Source: Halalkalibacter akibai JCM 9157 (GTDB taxonomy: Bacteria > Bacillota > Bacilli > Bacillales > Bacillaceae_D). From it: DNA of 64,000 bases. Location: positions 22,066 through 86,065 of the forward strand of contig NZ_BAUV01000015.1 of NCBI RefSeq assembly GCF_000513135.1, written 5' to 3'. Within the stretch, counting starts at the first letter, position 1; every line of letters begins with the position of its first letter. Below the pieces are notes generated by a model, which saw only the letters and a program-made list of their open reading frames with translations, made no database searches and was not told where the DNA came from. The translations under genes and the position numbers were made by a program. Below are positions 37,109-45,718 of the stretch, piece by piece.

Positions 37109-37864
37109 TTAAATGGATTCAACTGACTGATTGTTGACTTTTTCTATAAGTGATTTTGCCAATGTTTCATAAAGTTCTTTCAAAACTGGCTCTTCACTTA
37201 TTAGAACAGAAGGTTGACCGTTTTCTTGCGGGGCTGCAAGAGGAATGGAAGCAAGTAATTCAGTCTCTAACTTTTTTGCAAGTGTTTCACCACCACCCTT
37301 GCCAAAGAGATGATATTTATCCGTTCCATTTGGTGAAAAATAAGACATATTCTCAACGACTCCGAGTATCGTATGATTCGTTTGCTTTGCCATTAGCCCC
37401 GTGCGTTCTGCAACATGTACCGCGTTCGGGTGAGGCGTTGTAACAATAATCTCTTGACATTCTGGCAATTTTTGATGTAAATCCAAAGCCATGTCACCAG
37501 TACCAGGAGGCAAGTCAAGGATAATAAAATCCTGTTTGCCCCAGATCACTTCATCAAAAAAGTGTCCTACCATTTTTCCTATCATGGGACCACGCCACAC
37601 TACAGGTTCATTGCCTTTTACTAGAAATCCCATTGACATGAGTGTAATACTTTCATGTCCTACAGGTATGATTTTATTATTCATCGTTTTAGGTTTGGAA
37701 TCTACGTTTAATATTTTAGGAATACTATATCCGTATATATCTAAATCAATTAAAGCAACTTTTTTACCTAAGTTTGCTAACGATAAAGCGATATTAACGG
37801 CCACGGTTGATTTTCCTACTCCACCTTTTCCACTTGTGATTGCTATTACATTTCCGTTTATCAT
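37109..37864 (-). CDS. Mrp/NBP35-family ATPase (Fe-S carrier type)
   Basis: A 251-residue P-loop protein with deviant Walker A SGKGGVGKST (about 10-19), Walker B FIILDLPPGTGDMAL and the family motif MGFLVKGNEPVVWRGPM. It lacks the N-terminal MIP18/DUF59 domain found in SalA/ApbC proteins of about 350 residues, and no CxxC is visible, which is unusual for an Fe-S carrier. An FNR box centred at -41.5 from a TATTGT -10 element lies upstream (37914-37929), so it should be induced without oxygen. A role in building the Fe-S or molybdenum enzyme encoded nearby is inferred. Confidence 0.85.
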   Translation of the reverse strand: MINGNVIAITSGKGGVGKSTVAVNIALSLANLGKKVALIDLDIYGYSIPKILNVDSKPKTMNNKIIPVGHESITLMSMGFLVKGNEPVVWRGPMIGKMVGHFFDEVIWGKQDFIILDLPPGTGDMALDLHQKLPECQEIIVTTPHPNAVHVAERTGLMAKQTNHTILGVVENMSYFSPNGTDKYHLFGKGGGETLAKKLETELLASIPLAAPQENGQPSVLISEEPVLKELYETLAKSLIEKVNNQSVESI

Positions 37865-37913
37865 AATTGATCACTCCCTAATACATACAATAAACGATAT
37901 CATGAAGAAAAAC

Positions 37914-37929
37914 TGTGAGGAGCATCACA
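37914..37929 (-). promoter_or_regulatory. FNR box of the mrp-like gene
   Basis: TGTGA-GGAGCA-TCACA, a perfect palindrome. On the minus strand its centre (37921.5) is 41.5 bases before the start expected from TATTGT (37892-37887), as for class II activation. Confidence 0.8.
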
Positions 37930-37966
37930 GTTTTTAAAGGGAGCCGTTCTTCCTACCCAAAGAGAA

Positions 37967-38014
37967 AGAGGGAGTGTTTTAAAGGATACTTTATCCTTTT
38001 GAAACACTCCCTCT
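37967..38014 (-). terminator. Terminator of fnr
   Basis: A long stem AGAGGGAGTGTTT / AAACACTCCCTCT with inner pairs AAAGGATA/TATCCTTT. On the minus strand it is followed by T-rich sequence. Confidence 0.8.
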
Positions 38015-38045
38015 GAAAAATTAATCGGAATAATACCCTGTCTTG

Positions 38046-38761
38046 TTACATTCTACAAATTTCTAACGGACAATTCTCACAATGACAAATTTGTTTTAAT
38101 TCTTCTAGGTTACGAACAATTAAATAACCTTTATCTTGGCTAAGAATTTCTTTAGAACGTAAATCAGATAACATTCGGTTTACACTTTCTCTTGTTGCGC
38201 CGATGTATTCTCCTAATTCACCATTTTTCACTTTTTTCGTAATCCGAATTCCTTCTGAATCTTTTCTCCATAAGAATTCGCCATTCTAATCAGAGTAGAA
38301 CATAAAGCACCAAGTTTACCGTGGAATGTTAAATCCCGTAACTTTGATTGTGTGATCTGGTTTAATAATGAAGTCCATTTAAGAAATTCAACAGCAATCT
38401 CACCTTGTTGCCATAAGATAATTTCTAAGTCTTTTTGTTGAATGACTCCAATCACACTATCTTTCATGACTTGTGCATTATAGGCATATTTAATATTCAT
38501 AAAGCTACTCAATTCACCAAACAAGTCACCATTACTAAACATATTTAGGATATATTCTTTTCCATCTGAAGTCGCTTTGGTCATTTTAACGTGACCTTCT
38601 TTAATATAAAATAATTTATCAGCTTGATCACCTTCCCAAAATAGGTAAGAACCAGCTTCTACTTTTTGTTCGTACATAATATCGGTTAAAGCCGTTAATG
38701 TTTTATCTGAAAGATGGAATGTATTTTGTTGGATATTTCGCTCAAGTGTTAATTTTGTCAT
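38046..38761 (-). pseudogene. fnr: Fnr-type anaerobic regulator, frameshifted before the HTH
   Basis: A CRP/FNR-family activator with a cyclic-nucleotide-like sensor domain (GSYLFWEGDQADKLFYIKEG; NMFSNGDLFGELSSF) and a C-terminal HTH (LGEYIGATRESVNRMLSDLR). It ends in CHCENCPLEIC, the C-x2-C-x4-C that binds the [4Fe-4S] cluster in B. subtilis Fnr. The frame breaks near 38261, where one base seems lost (restoring it gives GEKDSEGIRITKKV). ATG 38761 follows GGGGG. An FNR box at -41.5 suggests positive autoregulation. If the break is real, the paralogue at 44483 may serve instead. Confidence 0.88.
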
Positions 38762-38791
38762 TGTAATTCCCCCTGACATCTGAATAACTTC

Positions 38792-38834
38792 ATTATAGAG
38801 GATATATAAAAAAGAAAATGTGATAAAAATCACA
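38792..38834 (-). promoter_or_regulatory. FNR-controlled promoter of fnr
   Basis: FNR box TGTGA-TAAAAA-TCACA at 38819-38834 and, reading leftward, a perfect -10 TATAAT (38797-38792). Box centre to inferred start (38785) is 41.5 bases; the leader is 24 bases. Confidence 0.85.
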
Positions 38835-38872
38835 CCTATTAAAAACAGGCTCATGTCAACTTAAGTTAGAAC

Positions 38873-38915
38873 TGTGATCAAGTTAACAGCAAATTCGCTT
38901 CATTCAATCTATAGT
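38873..38915 (+). promoter_or_regulatory. FNR-controlled promoter of mobA
   Basis: TGTGA-TCAAGT-TAACA (38873-38888, one mismatch in the right arm) with -10 TATAGT at 38910-38915. Box centre 38880.5 is 41.5 bases before the inferred start 38922. Confidence 0.7.
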
Positions 38916-38937
38916 TTAGCTAAGGAGGTGTGAAGCA

Positions 38938-39531
38938 ATGAACGTAACAGGTGTAATTATAGATTGTGAGTCGAAAAAAGAGTTTGATACTGCAGGACTA
39001 CTAAAGATAGGCGAGGAAACGGTGATCGAGAGACAAATTAATGAAATGAAAAAAGTTTGTCAGGAAATCATACTAGTCACTAACAAACCGCATGCATACT
39101 TACCTGTTCTAGGAAGCTCCATTCGAATCATCACTGATTATTTTAAAGGGACAGGTACTTTAAGTGGGATGCACGCGGCACTAGCGCTAGCTAAAAACGA
39201 GACATTATGGGTCGTTACTCCGGATATGCCTTTTCTCTCAGTCAAAGTAATGACAAATATGCTAAAGGAAATGAAACAATCAAATGTCCAATTAGTTGTT
39301 CCTGAGTGGAATGGCCACTTACAATTATTTCATGGTTTATATGATCGTTCCTGTCTGAAAATTACGGAAGAATTAGTTGAGCAAGAACAGTTAGGGATTA
39401 TAAATCTACTTGAACGCATTAAGTTTAAAATTGTGCGATATGATGAGCTTATTCCATTTTCTTTTAGAATATTAAATAAAGAAGACTATCAAAAAGCTTT
39501 ACAATTAATAATAGAGAACCAAGTTTCTTAA
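38938..39531 (+). CDS. mobA: MobA-like molybdenum cofactor guanylyltransferase
   Basis: A 197-residue nucleotidyltransferase of the MobA family, which attaches GMP to molybdopterin to make the bis-MGD cofactor. Seen are the family segments GTGTLSGMHAALALAK and VVTPDMPFLS (metal-binding Asp), then VPEWNGHLQLFHGLYDRSCL. The normally glycine-rich N-terminal LAGGxSxRMG is degraded here to VIIDCESKKEFDTAGLLKIG, so activity is uncertain. Strong RBS TAAGGAGGTG. Its FNR promoter and position before a bis-MGD enzyme operon support the role. Confidence 0.85.
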   Translation: MNVTGVIIDCESKKEFDTAGLLKIGEETVIERQINEMKKVCQEIILVTNKPHAYLPVLGSSIRIITDYFKGTGTLSGMHAALALAKNETLWVVTPDMPFLSVKVMTNMLKEMKQSNVQLVVPEWNGHLQLFHGLYDRSCLKITEELVEQEQLGIINLLERIKFKIVRYDELIPFSFRILNKEDYQKALQLIIENQVS

Positions 39532-39592
39532 TAGAAAAGTAAACGATTTATTTACTTATATAAAACGTTTCATTCATAGATTAGAATTTCTG

Positions 39593-39640
39593 TAAACACA
39601 AGGCAACCATTCAAGAAGGAGGCTTTGTGTTTATTTTTAT
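39593..39640 (+). terminator. Terminator of mobA
   Basis: TAAACACAAGGC pairs with GGCTTTGTGTTTA around a loop, followed by TTTTTATTTTA. Confidence 0.7.
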
Positions 39641-39700
39641 TTTATTTAATTTTCTCAATCGCTTTAGTGGCAGTGACTTAGAGATTTGAAATATAAATAG

Positions 39701-39743
39701 TGTGAGCAACGTCACAGTTTTCTTTGGAAGACAATCTTACAAT
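39701..39743 (+). promoter_or_regulatory. FNR-controlled promoter of the molybdoenzyme operon
   Basis: A perfect box TGTGA-GCAACG-TCACA (39701-39716) with -10 TACAAT (39738-39743). Box centre 39708.5 is 41.5 bases before the inferred start 39750; the leader is 33 bases. Confidence 0.85.
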
Positions 39744-39782
39744 GTGTTTAACAAGTTCAACAAGAAAGTAAGGAGTGGCAAA

Positions 39783-40919
39783 ATGAATCAGATTGAAAGA
39801 TCTTTTTATTCAAAAGCAAGCATGTATTCATTTGGGATTGTAATGATATTAATTTTTTTAATGTGGATCGGAACGGGACAGTTTTCACACGTAGATATAA
39901 TGCTTTTCGGATATTTAATATCATCATTCGTATTTGCAATTGGGATGACAATTCGCATGTGCGCATGGGCCGTACGTCCAGCAACTCATCAAGTATTAAA
40001 AAGAAGTTTCGCCAACATGAAGAAAAGAAAGAGAGTAAAAAGAAATTGGAAAGCGATTGTAAAAACAATTATTGACAACATTATCTTACAAAAGTTTATT
40101 TTTAAACGTGGTATCTATCGTGGCATTATGCACTGGCTAATTGCCTGGGGCTGTATCGGATCATTTGCAATTACGTTCGGTTTAACTTTTGGGTGGATGC
40201 ATTTTAAACTAATTGATCCTGAGACTTATCAAATGGTAGTAATGGGAATTCCGACTATAACGATGGCTGCAAACGGCTTATTTGCTCAACTGGTATATGA
40301 AGGATTAAATATTACGGCCATGATGGTCTTAGTCGGTGTGACAATGGCCCTTATTAGACGGTCAAGAAATCAAGATGTCAAAGTTACTCAGCGTGTCGAA
40401 TTTGACTTGTTACCTTTATATATTTTGCTTTGGGTAACCGTTTCAGGATTGTTACTAACCGTTTCTTATAAATTATTGGGTGGATGGATGCATTCCTATC
40501 TTGCCTTAATTCATCAAATTACAGTAGTCATTTTCTTAGTCTATTTCCCATTTGGTAAACTATTTCATCTACCTGTTCGGCCTCTTGCAACGGCTGTACC
40601 GATGAACTACCAAGAAGTCGTAGGGGTTGATACAAGAGAGTGTAAATCTTGCGAAACACCATACAGCAATGACGATCAAATAGATGACGTGAAAGAAATT
40701 CTTGGGGCACAAAGCTTTGATCTTCAGCTAGCAGACGGTTCCTATTTAGCAGACTATTGCCCAAGTTGCCGAAGAAGAATTAGGGTAATGAAGCAATTAA
40801 ACATTCCATCGAATTTGCCTTCACCAAATAGACCTATTCAAACAAATAACGGAATTCATATTCCTGGGTTTGGTCAAAAAAGAGACGATTCCTACTATAA
40901 GAAGACGGGGGAGAAATAA
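39783..40919 (+). CDS. NarI/DsrM-like membrane cytochrome b with C-terminal CxxC domain
   Basis: A 378-residue integral membrane protein with about six helices. Histidines suited to b-haem lie in GIMHWLIAWG and in LIHQITVVIFLVYFPFGKLF with a following H, which resembles the NarI-type HxxxxxxxxxxPFxRLVH ending. A cytoplasmic tail carries two CxxC pairs (CKSC, about 284; CPSC, about 326), probably a zinc or Fe-S knuckle. ATG 39783 follows AAGGAGTGG; the longer GTG start would lie in the FNR box. As first gene of the operon it probably links the quinone pool to the molybdoenzyme. Confidence 0.75.
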   Translation: MNQIERSFYSKASMYSFGIVMILIFLMWIGTGQFSHVDIMLFGYLISSFVFAIGMTIRMCAWAVRPATHQVLKRSFANMKKRKRVKRNWKAIVKTIIDNIILQKFIFKRGIYRGIMHWLIAWGCIGSFAITFGLTFGWMHFKLIDPETYQMVVMGIPTITMAANGLFAQLVYEGLNITAMMVLVGVTMALIRRSRNQDVKVTQRVEFDLLPLYILLWVTVSGLLLTVSYKLLGGWMHSYLALIHQITVVIFLVYFPFGKLFHLPVRPLATAVPMNYQEVVGVDTRECKSCETPYSNDDQIDDVKEILGAQSFDLQLADGSYLADYCPSCRRRIRVMKQLNIPSNLPSPNRPIQTNNGIHIPGFGQKRDDSYYKKTGEK

Positions 40920-43042
40920 ATGAGTGACTTTCTAGTAAAAGATGGCGTGAAAAATTTACAAAAACCAGGTGAAAAATTAATTACAACACACTGTTGTTAC
41001 TGTGGAATGCAATGTGGCATGCACATTAGAGTGAATGAAAAAACAAATAAAGTCGTTGGAGTTGAGCCGAGATACGACTGGCCAGTAACTTTAGGCAAGA
41101 TGTGTCCAAAAGGAGTAACAGCGTATCAAACGGTTAATCATAAAGACCGTATTTTAAAACCTCTTATAAAGAAGAATGGAAAATTCGTAGAATCAAGCTG
41201 GAAAGAAGCTTACGATTTAATCGAGAAAAATTTTAAAAAATTACAAAAAGACCACGGAAAAGATGCTGTTAGCGTTTTTGGCGGTGTATCAATGACGAAT
41301 GAAAAGTGCTACTTGGTTGGAAAATATGCGCGGGTTGGACTTGGAACAAGATTCCTAGATTATAATGGTCGCTTCTGTATGTCTTCAGCTGCTGGAGGAT
41401 TTATGAAAACATTAGGAGTTGACCGTGGATCGAGCTTACCTTTACCTGAGTTTGAACATACCGATTGTCTATTTATGGCTGGTTCCAATACGGCTGAATG
41501 TCACCCGACCATGATTCAATGGTTATGGAAGGCGAAAGATAAAGGAGCTAAATTAATCGTTGCCGATCCAAGAGAAACACCGACTGCTCGCGTCGCTGAC
41601 GTTCATTTAGATTTAAAACCAGGGACCGATTCTGCATTAGCTAACGGTTTGATGCATCTTATTATTAAAAATAATCAAGTCGATAAAGAGTTTGTTCAAA
41701 CCCGTTGTAATAACTATGAAGAGTTAGAAGCGATGGTTGAAAAATTCACACCAGCCTATACATCGGAAATTACAGGTGTCTCTATTGAAAAAATCATCAA
41801 AGCCGCTTCTATTTATGGTGAGTCACCACGTTCGATCGTTACTTTTTGCCGCGGAATAGAACAACAAAATAAAGGAGTAGATAACGTTTCACTCTATACT
41901 TCTATGGCTCTATTAAGAGGCCAAGTAGGTAAGTTTGCATCAGGTATCGCAACGATTACGGGACAAGGAAATGGGCAAGGTGGTCGGGAACATGGCCAAA
42001 AAGCAGATGCACTTCCTGGCTATCGTAAAATTGACAACCCAGACCATGTTAAATATATTGCAGGAGTTTGGGGCATTCAACCGGAAGAAATGCCTAAAGC
42101 AGGTGTTTCAGCTTATGAAATGTTTGATGAAATTCATAAGGGGAACATTCGGGCAATGCACGTAATGTGTAGCAACCCAGCTGTATCGGCACCAAATTTA
42201 GAATATATCTGGAGCGGGTTTAAGAAATTAGATTTCTTAGTTGTTAGTGACTTCTTCTTATCTGAAACAGCCGAATTTGCCGATGTTGTCCTACCAACAA
42301 CCACTTGGGCGGAGGATGAAGGTACAACAACAAATTTAGAAGGCCGTGTCATTCGCGTTCGTAAGGTTACAGAACCAATAGGAGAGTCAAAGACCGATTG
42401 GGAGATCATGTGTGATATTGCCGCAAGAATGGGGAAAGGCTCATATTTTCAATACGAGAATCCGAGACAAATATTTGAAGAACTAAGAATCGCTTCAAAA
42501 GGTGGTAAAGCAGATTATCACGGAATTACATGGGAGCGCATTGATAAGGAAGATGGTGTGTTCTGGCCATGCCCATCTGAGGATCACCCTGGAACACCAA
42601 CTATGTTTAAAGAAAAATTTGGCACAGAAGATGGCAAGGCAAATTTAGCAGCTGTTGATTGGGCGGAGCTGGTGAAACACCAACAAAAGAATTTCCGCTC
42701 ATCTTAACAACAGGGCGAGTTGTCTACCATTATCTATCTGGTAATCAAACAAGACGAGTTGACTTCTTGATGCAACAATGTCCTGTTCCATATATTGAGA
42801 TTCACCCTGAACTTGCAAGTCAGTATAACATTTCAAATAAAGAAATAGTAAAAGTTACAACGCCAAGGTCTTCAATGGAAGTTGAAGCTAGAATAACAAA
42901 GGCCATTCGTACAGATACCCTTTTTATTCCTTATCATTGGGGTAAAGAGTTAGCTGCAAACCTTTTAACGAACCCAGCATTAGATCCGGTTTCAAGAATG
43001 CCTGAATTTAAAGTATGTACGGTTAAAATAGAAAAAATCTAA
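40920..43042 (+). pseudogene. NasC/NarB-type molybdopterin oxidoreductase (nitrate reductase-like), frameshifted
   Basis: The joined product, about 707 residues, is close to B. subtilis NasC throughout. The N-terminal [4Fe-4S] motif is HCCYCGMQC, with the fourth Cys in MCPKG. The molybdenum ligand is Cys-153 in NGRFCMSSAAGG. Further matches are GQGNGQGGREHGQKADALPG and the C-terminal LTTGRVVYHYLSGNQTRR. Bis-MGD is expected. No Tat signal is present, so it is cytoplasmic. Near 42669 the text reads GAGCTGG where GAGCCTGG would join WAE to PGETPTKEF, so one C seems missing. It probably reduces nitrate, but a related oxyanion is possible. Confidence 0.88.
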
Positions 43043-43067
43043 AACGATTCTTTTGGGGGAACCATCT

Positions 43068-43610
43068 ATGAACAAGATTATGTATCTAGAATTTGAGCGT
43101 TGTATTGGCTGTCGAGCCTGTCAGGCAGCCTGCCGAGAGTGCGGCGATCATGACGCAAAAGAACGAAATTATGTAGAATACATTGATTTTACTGAAAGCA
43201 GACAAACATTTCCAATGATGTGTATGCAGTGTAAAGACCCGGCTTGCGCTAGAGTTTGTCCTGCAAATGCCATTCAAATCACAGAGGAGGGTGTCGTGTT
43301 ATCAGCAATGGATGAAAAGTGCATCGGTTGTCGCAACTGTACATTTGCCTGTCCATTTGGGATTCCTAAATTCGATTTTGAAGAAAACAAGATGTATAAA
43401 TGCGATATGTGTTATGACCGTTCTAAATATGATATTGCACCGATGTGTGCATCTGTTTGCCCGAGTGATGCCATTCGCTTCATTGATTTTGAAGAAATGC
43501 AATCATTAAGAAGAAGACGTACACAAATGAATTTAATTGAAGGAAAGAAACCAAGTGAGCAAGATAAATGGAAGTATGTACCTGAATTTTTTGGAGTTTA
43601 TTCAGACTAG
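43068..43610 (+). CDS. Four-cluster ferredoxin subunit (NrfC/DmsB type)
   Basis: A 180-residue electron-transfer protein with four Cys groups for [4Fe-4S] clusters: CIGCRACQAAC (12-22), CMQCKDPACARVC, CIGCRNCTFAC and CDMCY...CASVC. This is the layout of the electron-transfer subunits of DMSO, formate and polysulfide enzymes. B. subtilis NasC works without such a subunit. ATG 43068 follows GGGGG; the catalytic gene ends 26 bases before. It should pass electrons between the membrane subunit and the molybdoenzyme, in the cytoplasm, since no Tat signal is seen. Confidence 0.9.
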   Translation: MNKIMYLEFERCIGCRACQAACRECGDHDAKERNYVEYIDFTESRQTFPMMCMQCKDPACARVCPANAIQITEEGVVLSAMDEKCIGCRNCTFACPFGIPKFDFEENKMYKCDMCYDRSKYDIAPMCASVCPSDAIRFIDFEEMQSLRRRRTQMNLIEGKKPSEQDKWKYVPEFFGVYSD

Positions 43611-43625
43611 AAGGGAGGATGCACG

Positions 43626-44162
43626 ATGAACGAAGAAAACAAATGTCCAAAACGCAACAAACCAAAGAGTCAGGATGACATGATTCAATTGACGGAAAAT
43701 GTGAACCGTTTTGATGATTTGAAATTTAATAGAAGAGCTTTTCTTAAGACTGCTGTAGGGGCAACTGTTGCATTAGGCCTTTCTACATTGCCGTTTTCAG
43801 TTAAAGCATTTCTCGGTGATTTTGAAGATGAAAAAGAACTTGTTGAAATTGTTAAACTAGATTCTTTACCACCTGGCTCGTCAGTCACATTTAACTATCC
43901 AACAGAGAATGATCCGGCTTTATTAGTTCATACAAAGGCGGGTGAGTTAAAAGCATATAATAGTGCCTGTACTCATTTAATGTGTCCAGTGTTTTACGAA
44001 AAAGAAAGTGAAGTATTATTATGTCCATGTCATAAGGGTTATTTTGACTTAAATAATGGCCATCCTCTTGCTGGCCCTCCGCAAAGAGAATTGCCATTAA
44101 TTGAACTAGAAGTACAAAACGAAGTAGTTTACGCCGTCGGAAGGAAGATTCGTCATGGCTAA
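43626..44162 (+). CDS. Tat-exported Rieske [2Fe-2S] protein
   Basis: A 178-residue Rieske protein. A twin-arginine motif NRRAFLK (35-41) with a hydrophobic stretch gives Tat export, probably with the helix kept as anchor. Cluster ligands are C115/H117 in CTHLMC and C133/H136 in CPCHKG; C120 and C135 are placed for the disulfide of bc1-type Rieske proteins, though the usual CPCHGS is CPCHKG. RBS AGAAGGGAGG. Being outside the membrane while the catalytic subunit is inside is unusual and suggests electron entry from quinol or an outside partner. Confidence 0.9.
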   Translation: MNEENKCPKRNKPKSQDDMIQLTENVNRFDDLKFNRRAFLKTAVGATVALGLSTLPFSVKAFLGDFEDEKELVEIVKLDSLPPGSSVTFNYPTENDPALLVHTKAGELKAYNSACTHLMCPVFYEKESEVLLCPCHKGYFDLNNGHPLAGPPQRELPLIELEVQNEVVYAVGRKIRHG

Positions 44163-44346
44163 AAGGACTTGTTGGATCATCATTTTCCTGGCGTTAGCTT
44201 TAAATGTCGTTATGTTACAATGGACGATTGAAGCTTATCTAGGACATGAGTTTGAGTTGGTTTTTAAATATACAGTGATCGCCATTGTTTCATCTGTCGT
44301 TGCACTCCTGACATTACTTCAATGGAGACGGTTAGAATATAAATAG
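44155..44346 (+). CDS. Small two-helix membrane protein of the molybdoenzyme operon
   Basis: A 63-residue protein with two membrane helices (about 5-25 and 36-56) joined by a short acidic loop (GHEFELVF), with a basic C-terminal tail (WRRLEYK). ATG 44155 overlaps the end of the Rieske gene by eight bases, so it is translationally coupled. It is the last gene before a terminator and may be a small structural or assembly subunit. I recognise no family. Confidence 0.65.
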   Translation: MAKRTCWIIIFLALALNVVMLQWTIEAYLGHEFELVFKYTVIAIVSSVVALLTLLQWRRLEYK

Positions 44347-44361
44347 TTTATTATAATGGAC

Positions 44362-44392
44362 CAAAAAGTCAGCTTGATAAGCTGGCTTTTTA
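44362..44392 (+). terminator. Terminator of molybdoenzyme operon
   Basis: AAAAAGTCAGCTT and AAGCTGGCTTTTT pair around GAT, with T-run. Confidence 0.88.
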
Positions 44393-44482
44393 CTTGTATT
44401 CGGAATATGATAGTAACAATGATAAATCAATTAATCATGAGTAAACTATATATGAAGAATACGATTACGGGGTTGTGATACG

Positions 44483-45193
44483 TTGAAAAAACAAGAATTA
44501 AAAATCTCACGCTTTTTTGATATGCTTTCCGAGGAGAGTAAGAGCTTATTTTTAAACAAAGGTCAGAAAATGACTGTGGATTCAGGAACCATTTTATTTT
44601 CAGAAGGTGAAGAGTCTCAATCTATTTATTTAATCTTATCAGGTCTTATCAGACTTAGTAAGTTAACAGCTGACGGGAAGGAGTTCGCAGTTAATTTAAA
44701 TCAAAAAGATGAGCTTGTTGGAGAATCTGGGTTGTTTAACGGTTTGCCTTTAAGCGTGACTGCTACGGCTATAGAAGATGCTGTTTTAATGAGATATGAT
44801 AGAAGTGTGATTGAGAAACTGTTTGAGGAAAATGGAGAAATGGCTGTTGCTTATATGAAATGGTCGTCGATTCACAATCAATCGACGCAATCAAAATTTA
44901 GAGATTTAATTTTATGTGGGAAAAAAGGCGGCCTCTACTCGACTTTAATTCGTTTTAGTAATTCTTACGGCGAAAATCATCCAGACGGAGTACTCATAAA
45001 CGTAAACTTAACTAATCATGAAATAGCTAATTATATAGGTACCACTCGCGAAGGCGTTAACCGAATGATGAGCGAACTAAAGAAAGATCAAATCATTTCT
45101 TACGAAAACAATATGATCGTAATTCATGATCTAAACTACTTAAAAGAATTCTTGAAATGTGGAGATTGTCCAGTTGAAATCTGTACTATTTAA
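44483..45193 (+). CDS. Second Fnr-type regulator with C-terminal Cys cluster
   Basis: A 236-residue, intact CRP/FNR-family protein. Sensor domain: GTILFSEGEESQSIYLILSG and KDELVGESGLFNG. HTH: NHEIANYIGTTREGVNRMMS. It ends in CGDCPVEIC, the same C-x2-C-x4-C as the broken fnr at 38046, so it should also bind an oxygen-labile [4Fe-4S] cluster. TTG 44483 is a weakly supported start. No FNR box was found before it. It may replace or modulate the first Fnr. Confidence 0.88.
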   Translation: MKKQELKISRFFDMLSEESKSLFLNKGQKMTVDSGTILFSEGEESQSIYLILSGLIRLSKLTADGKEFAVNLNQKDELVGESGLFNGLPLSVTATAIEDAVLMRYDRSVIEKLFEENGEMAVAYMKWSSIHNQSTQSKFRDLILCGKKGGLYSTLIRFSNSYGENHPDGVLINVNLTNHEIANYIGTTREGVNRMMSELKKDQIISYENNMIVIHDLNYLKEFLKCGDCPVEICTI

Positions 45194-45229
45194 AAACAAG
45201 TTATTAGCAGGAATAATAGCTTGTTTTTT
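45193..45229 (+). terminator. Terminator of second fnr gene
   Basis: AAACAAGTTATTA and AATAATAGCTTGTTT pair with one bulge, then TTTTT. Confidence 0.8.
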
Positions 45230-45327
45230 ATTTTTCAAATGATAATATGCGATTCAATTGCATCTTTTTACACTATTAAGCTAAAATAAAGTCGTAGTAA
45301 GTAAATAATTAGAAAGAAGGCATTTTA

Positions 45328-45621
45328 ATGATTCAACGTACCGTATTAGTTAAGTTTGCTGAAACAACTACTGAGGAGCAACTACAAGAAGTTGTCACAC
45401 GCTTTAAAGCACTAGAAAGCCATTTAAAAGGGATTGTGGATCTTCAAGCGGGTTTAAACTTTGCTGAAAAAAGCAAGGAATATCAAGTTGTGTTAATGGT
45501 TCGTTTTGAGAACCGTGCCGCTCTTGACGCCTATGTTGAGAACGCTGAGCACCAAGCAGTAGCTGCTTACATAAGAGAAAATGGTCGAGTTGATAGTATT
45601 GGCGTGGATATTGAGATTTAA
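45328..45621 (+). CDS. Dabb (stress-responsive alpha/beta barrel) protein
   Basis: A 97-residue single-domain Dabb protein. The N-terminal strand IQRTVLVKF, the helix with EEQLQEVVTRFKAL, YQVVLMVRFENRAALDAYV and the following H-x-AV pattern (AEHQAVAAYI) fit the family, which forms dimeric barrels. RBS AGAAAGAAGG. The function in bacteria is mostly unknown. Confidence 0.8.
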   Translation: MIQRTVLVKFAETTTEEQLQEVVTRFKALESHLKGIVDLQAGLNFAEKSKEYQVVLMVRFENRAALDAYVENAEHQAVAAYIRENGRVDSIGVDIEI

Positions 45622-45718
45622 CTACTGAGGTTGAAAACTTTTGTTCACTAAGACGTAGCGATTCTGCTCATCACTTAGGGGTGTTCCAGTCAAAAACAGG
45701 CTGAAACAACCCTTTTCT

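Noticed and set aside
37491..37937. 148-codon plus-strand frame opposite the Mrp gene
   Set aside because: It is the antisense shadow of a clearly conserved gene and has no RBS.
39702..39782. GTG 39702 as the start of the cytochrome b subunit
   Set aside because: It falls inside the FNR box, upstream of the inferred transcription start.
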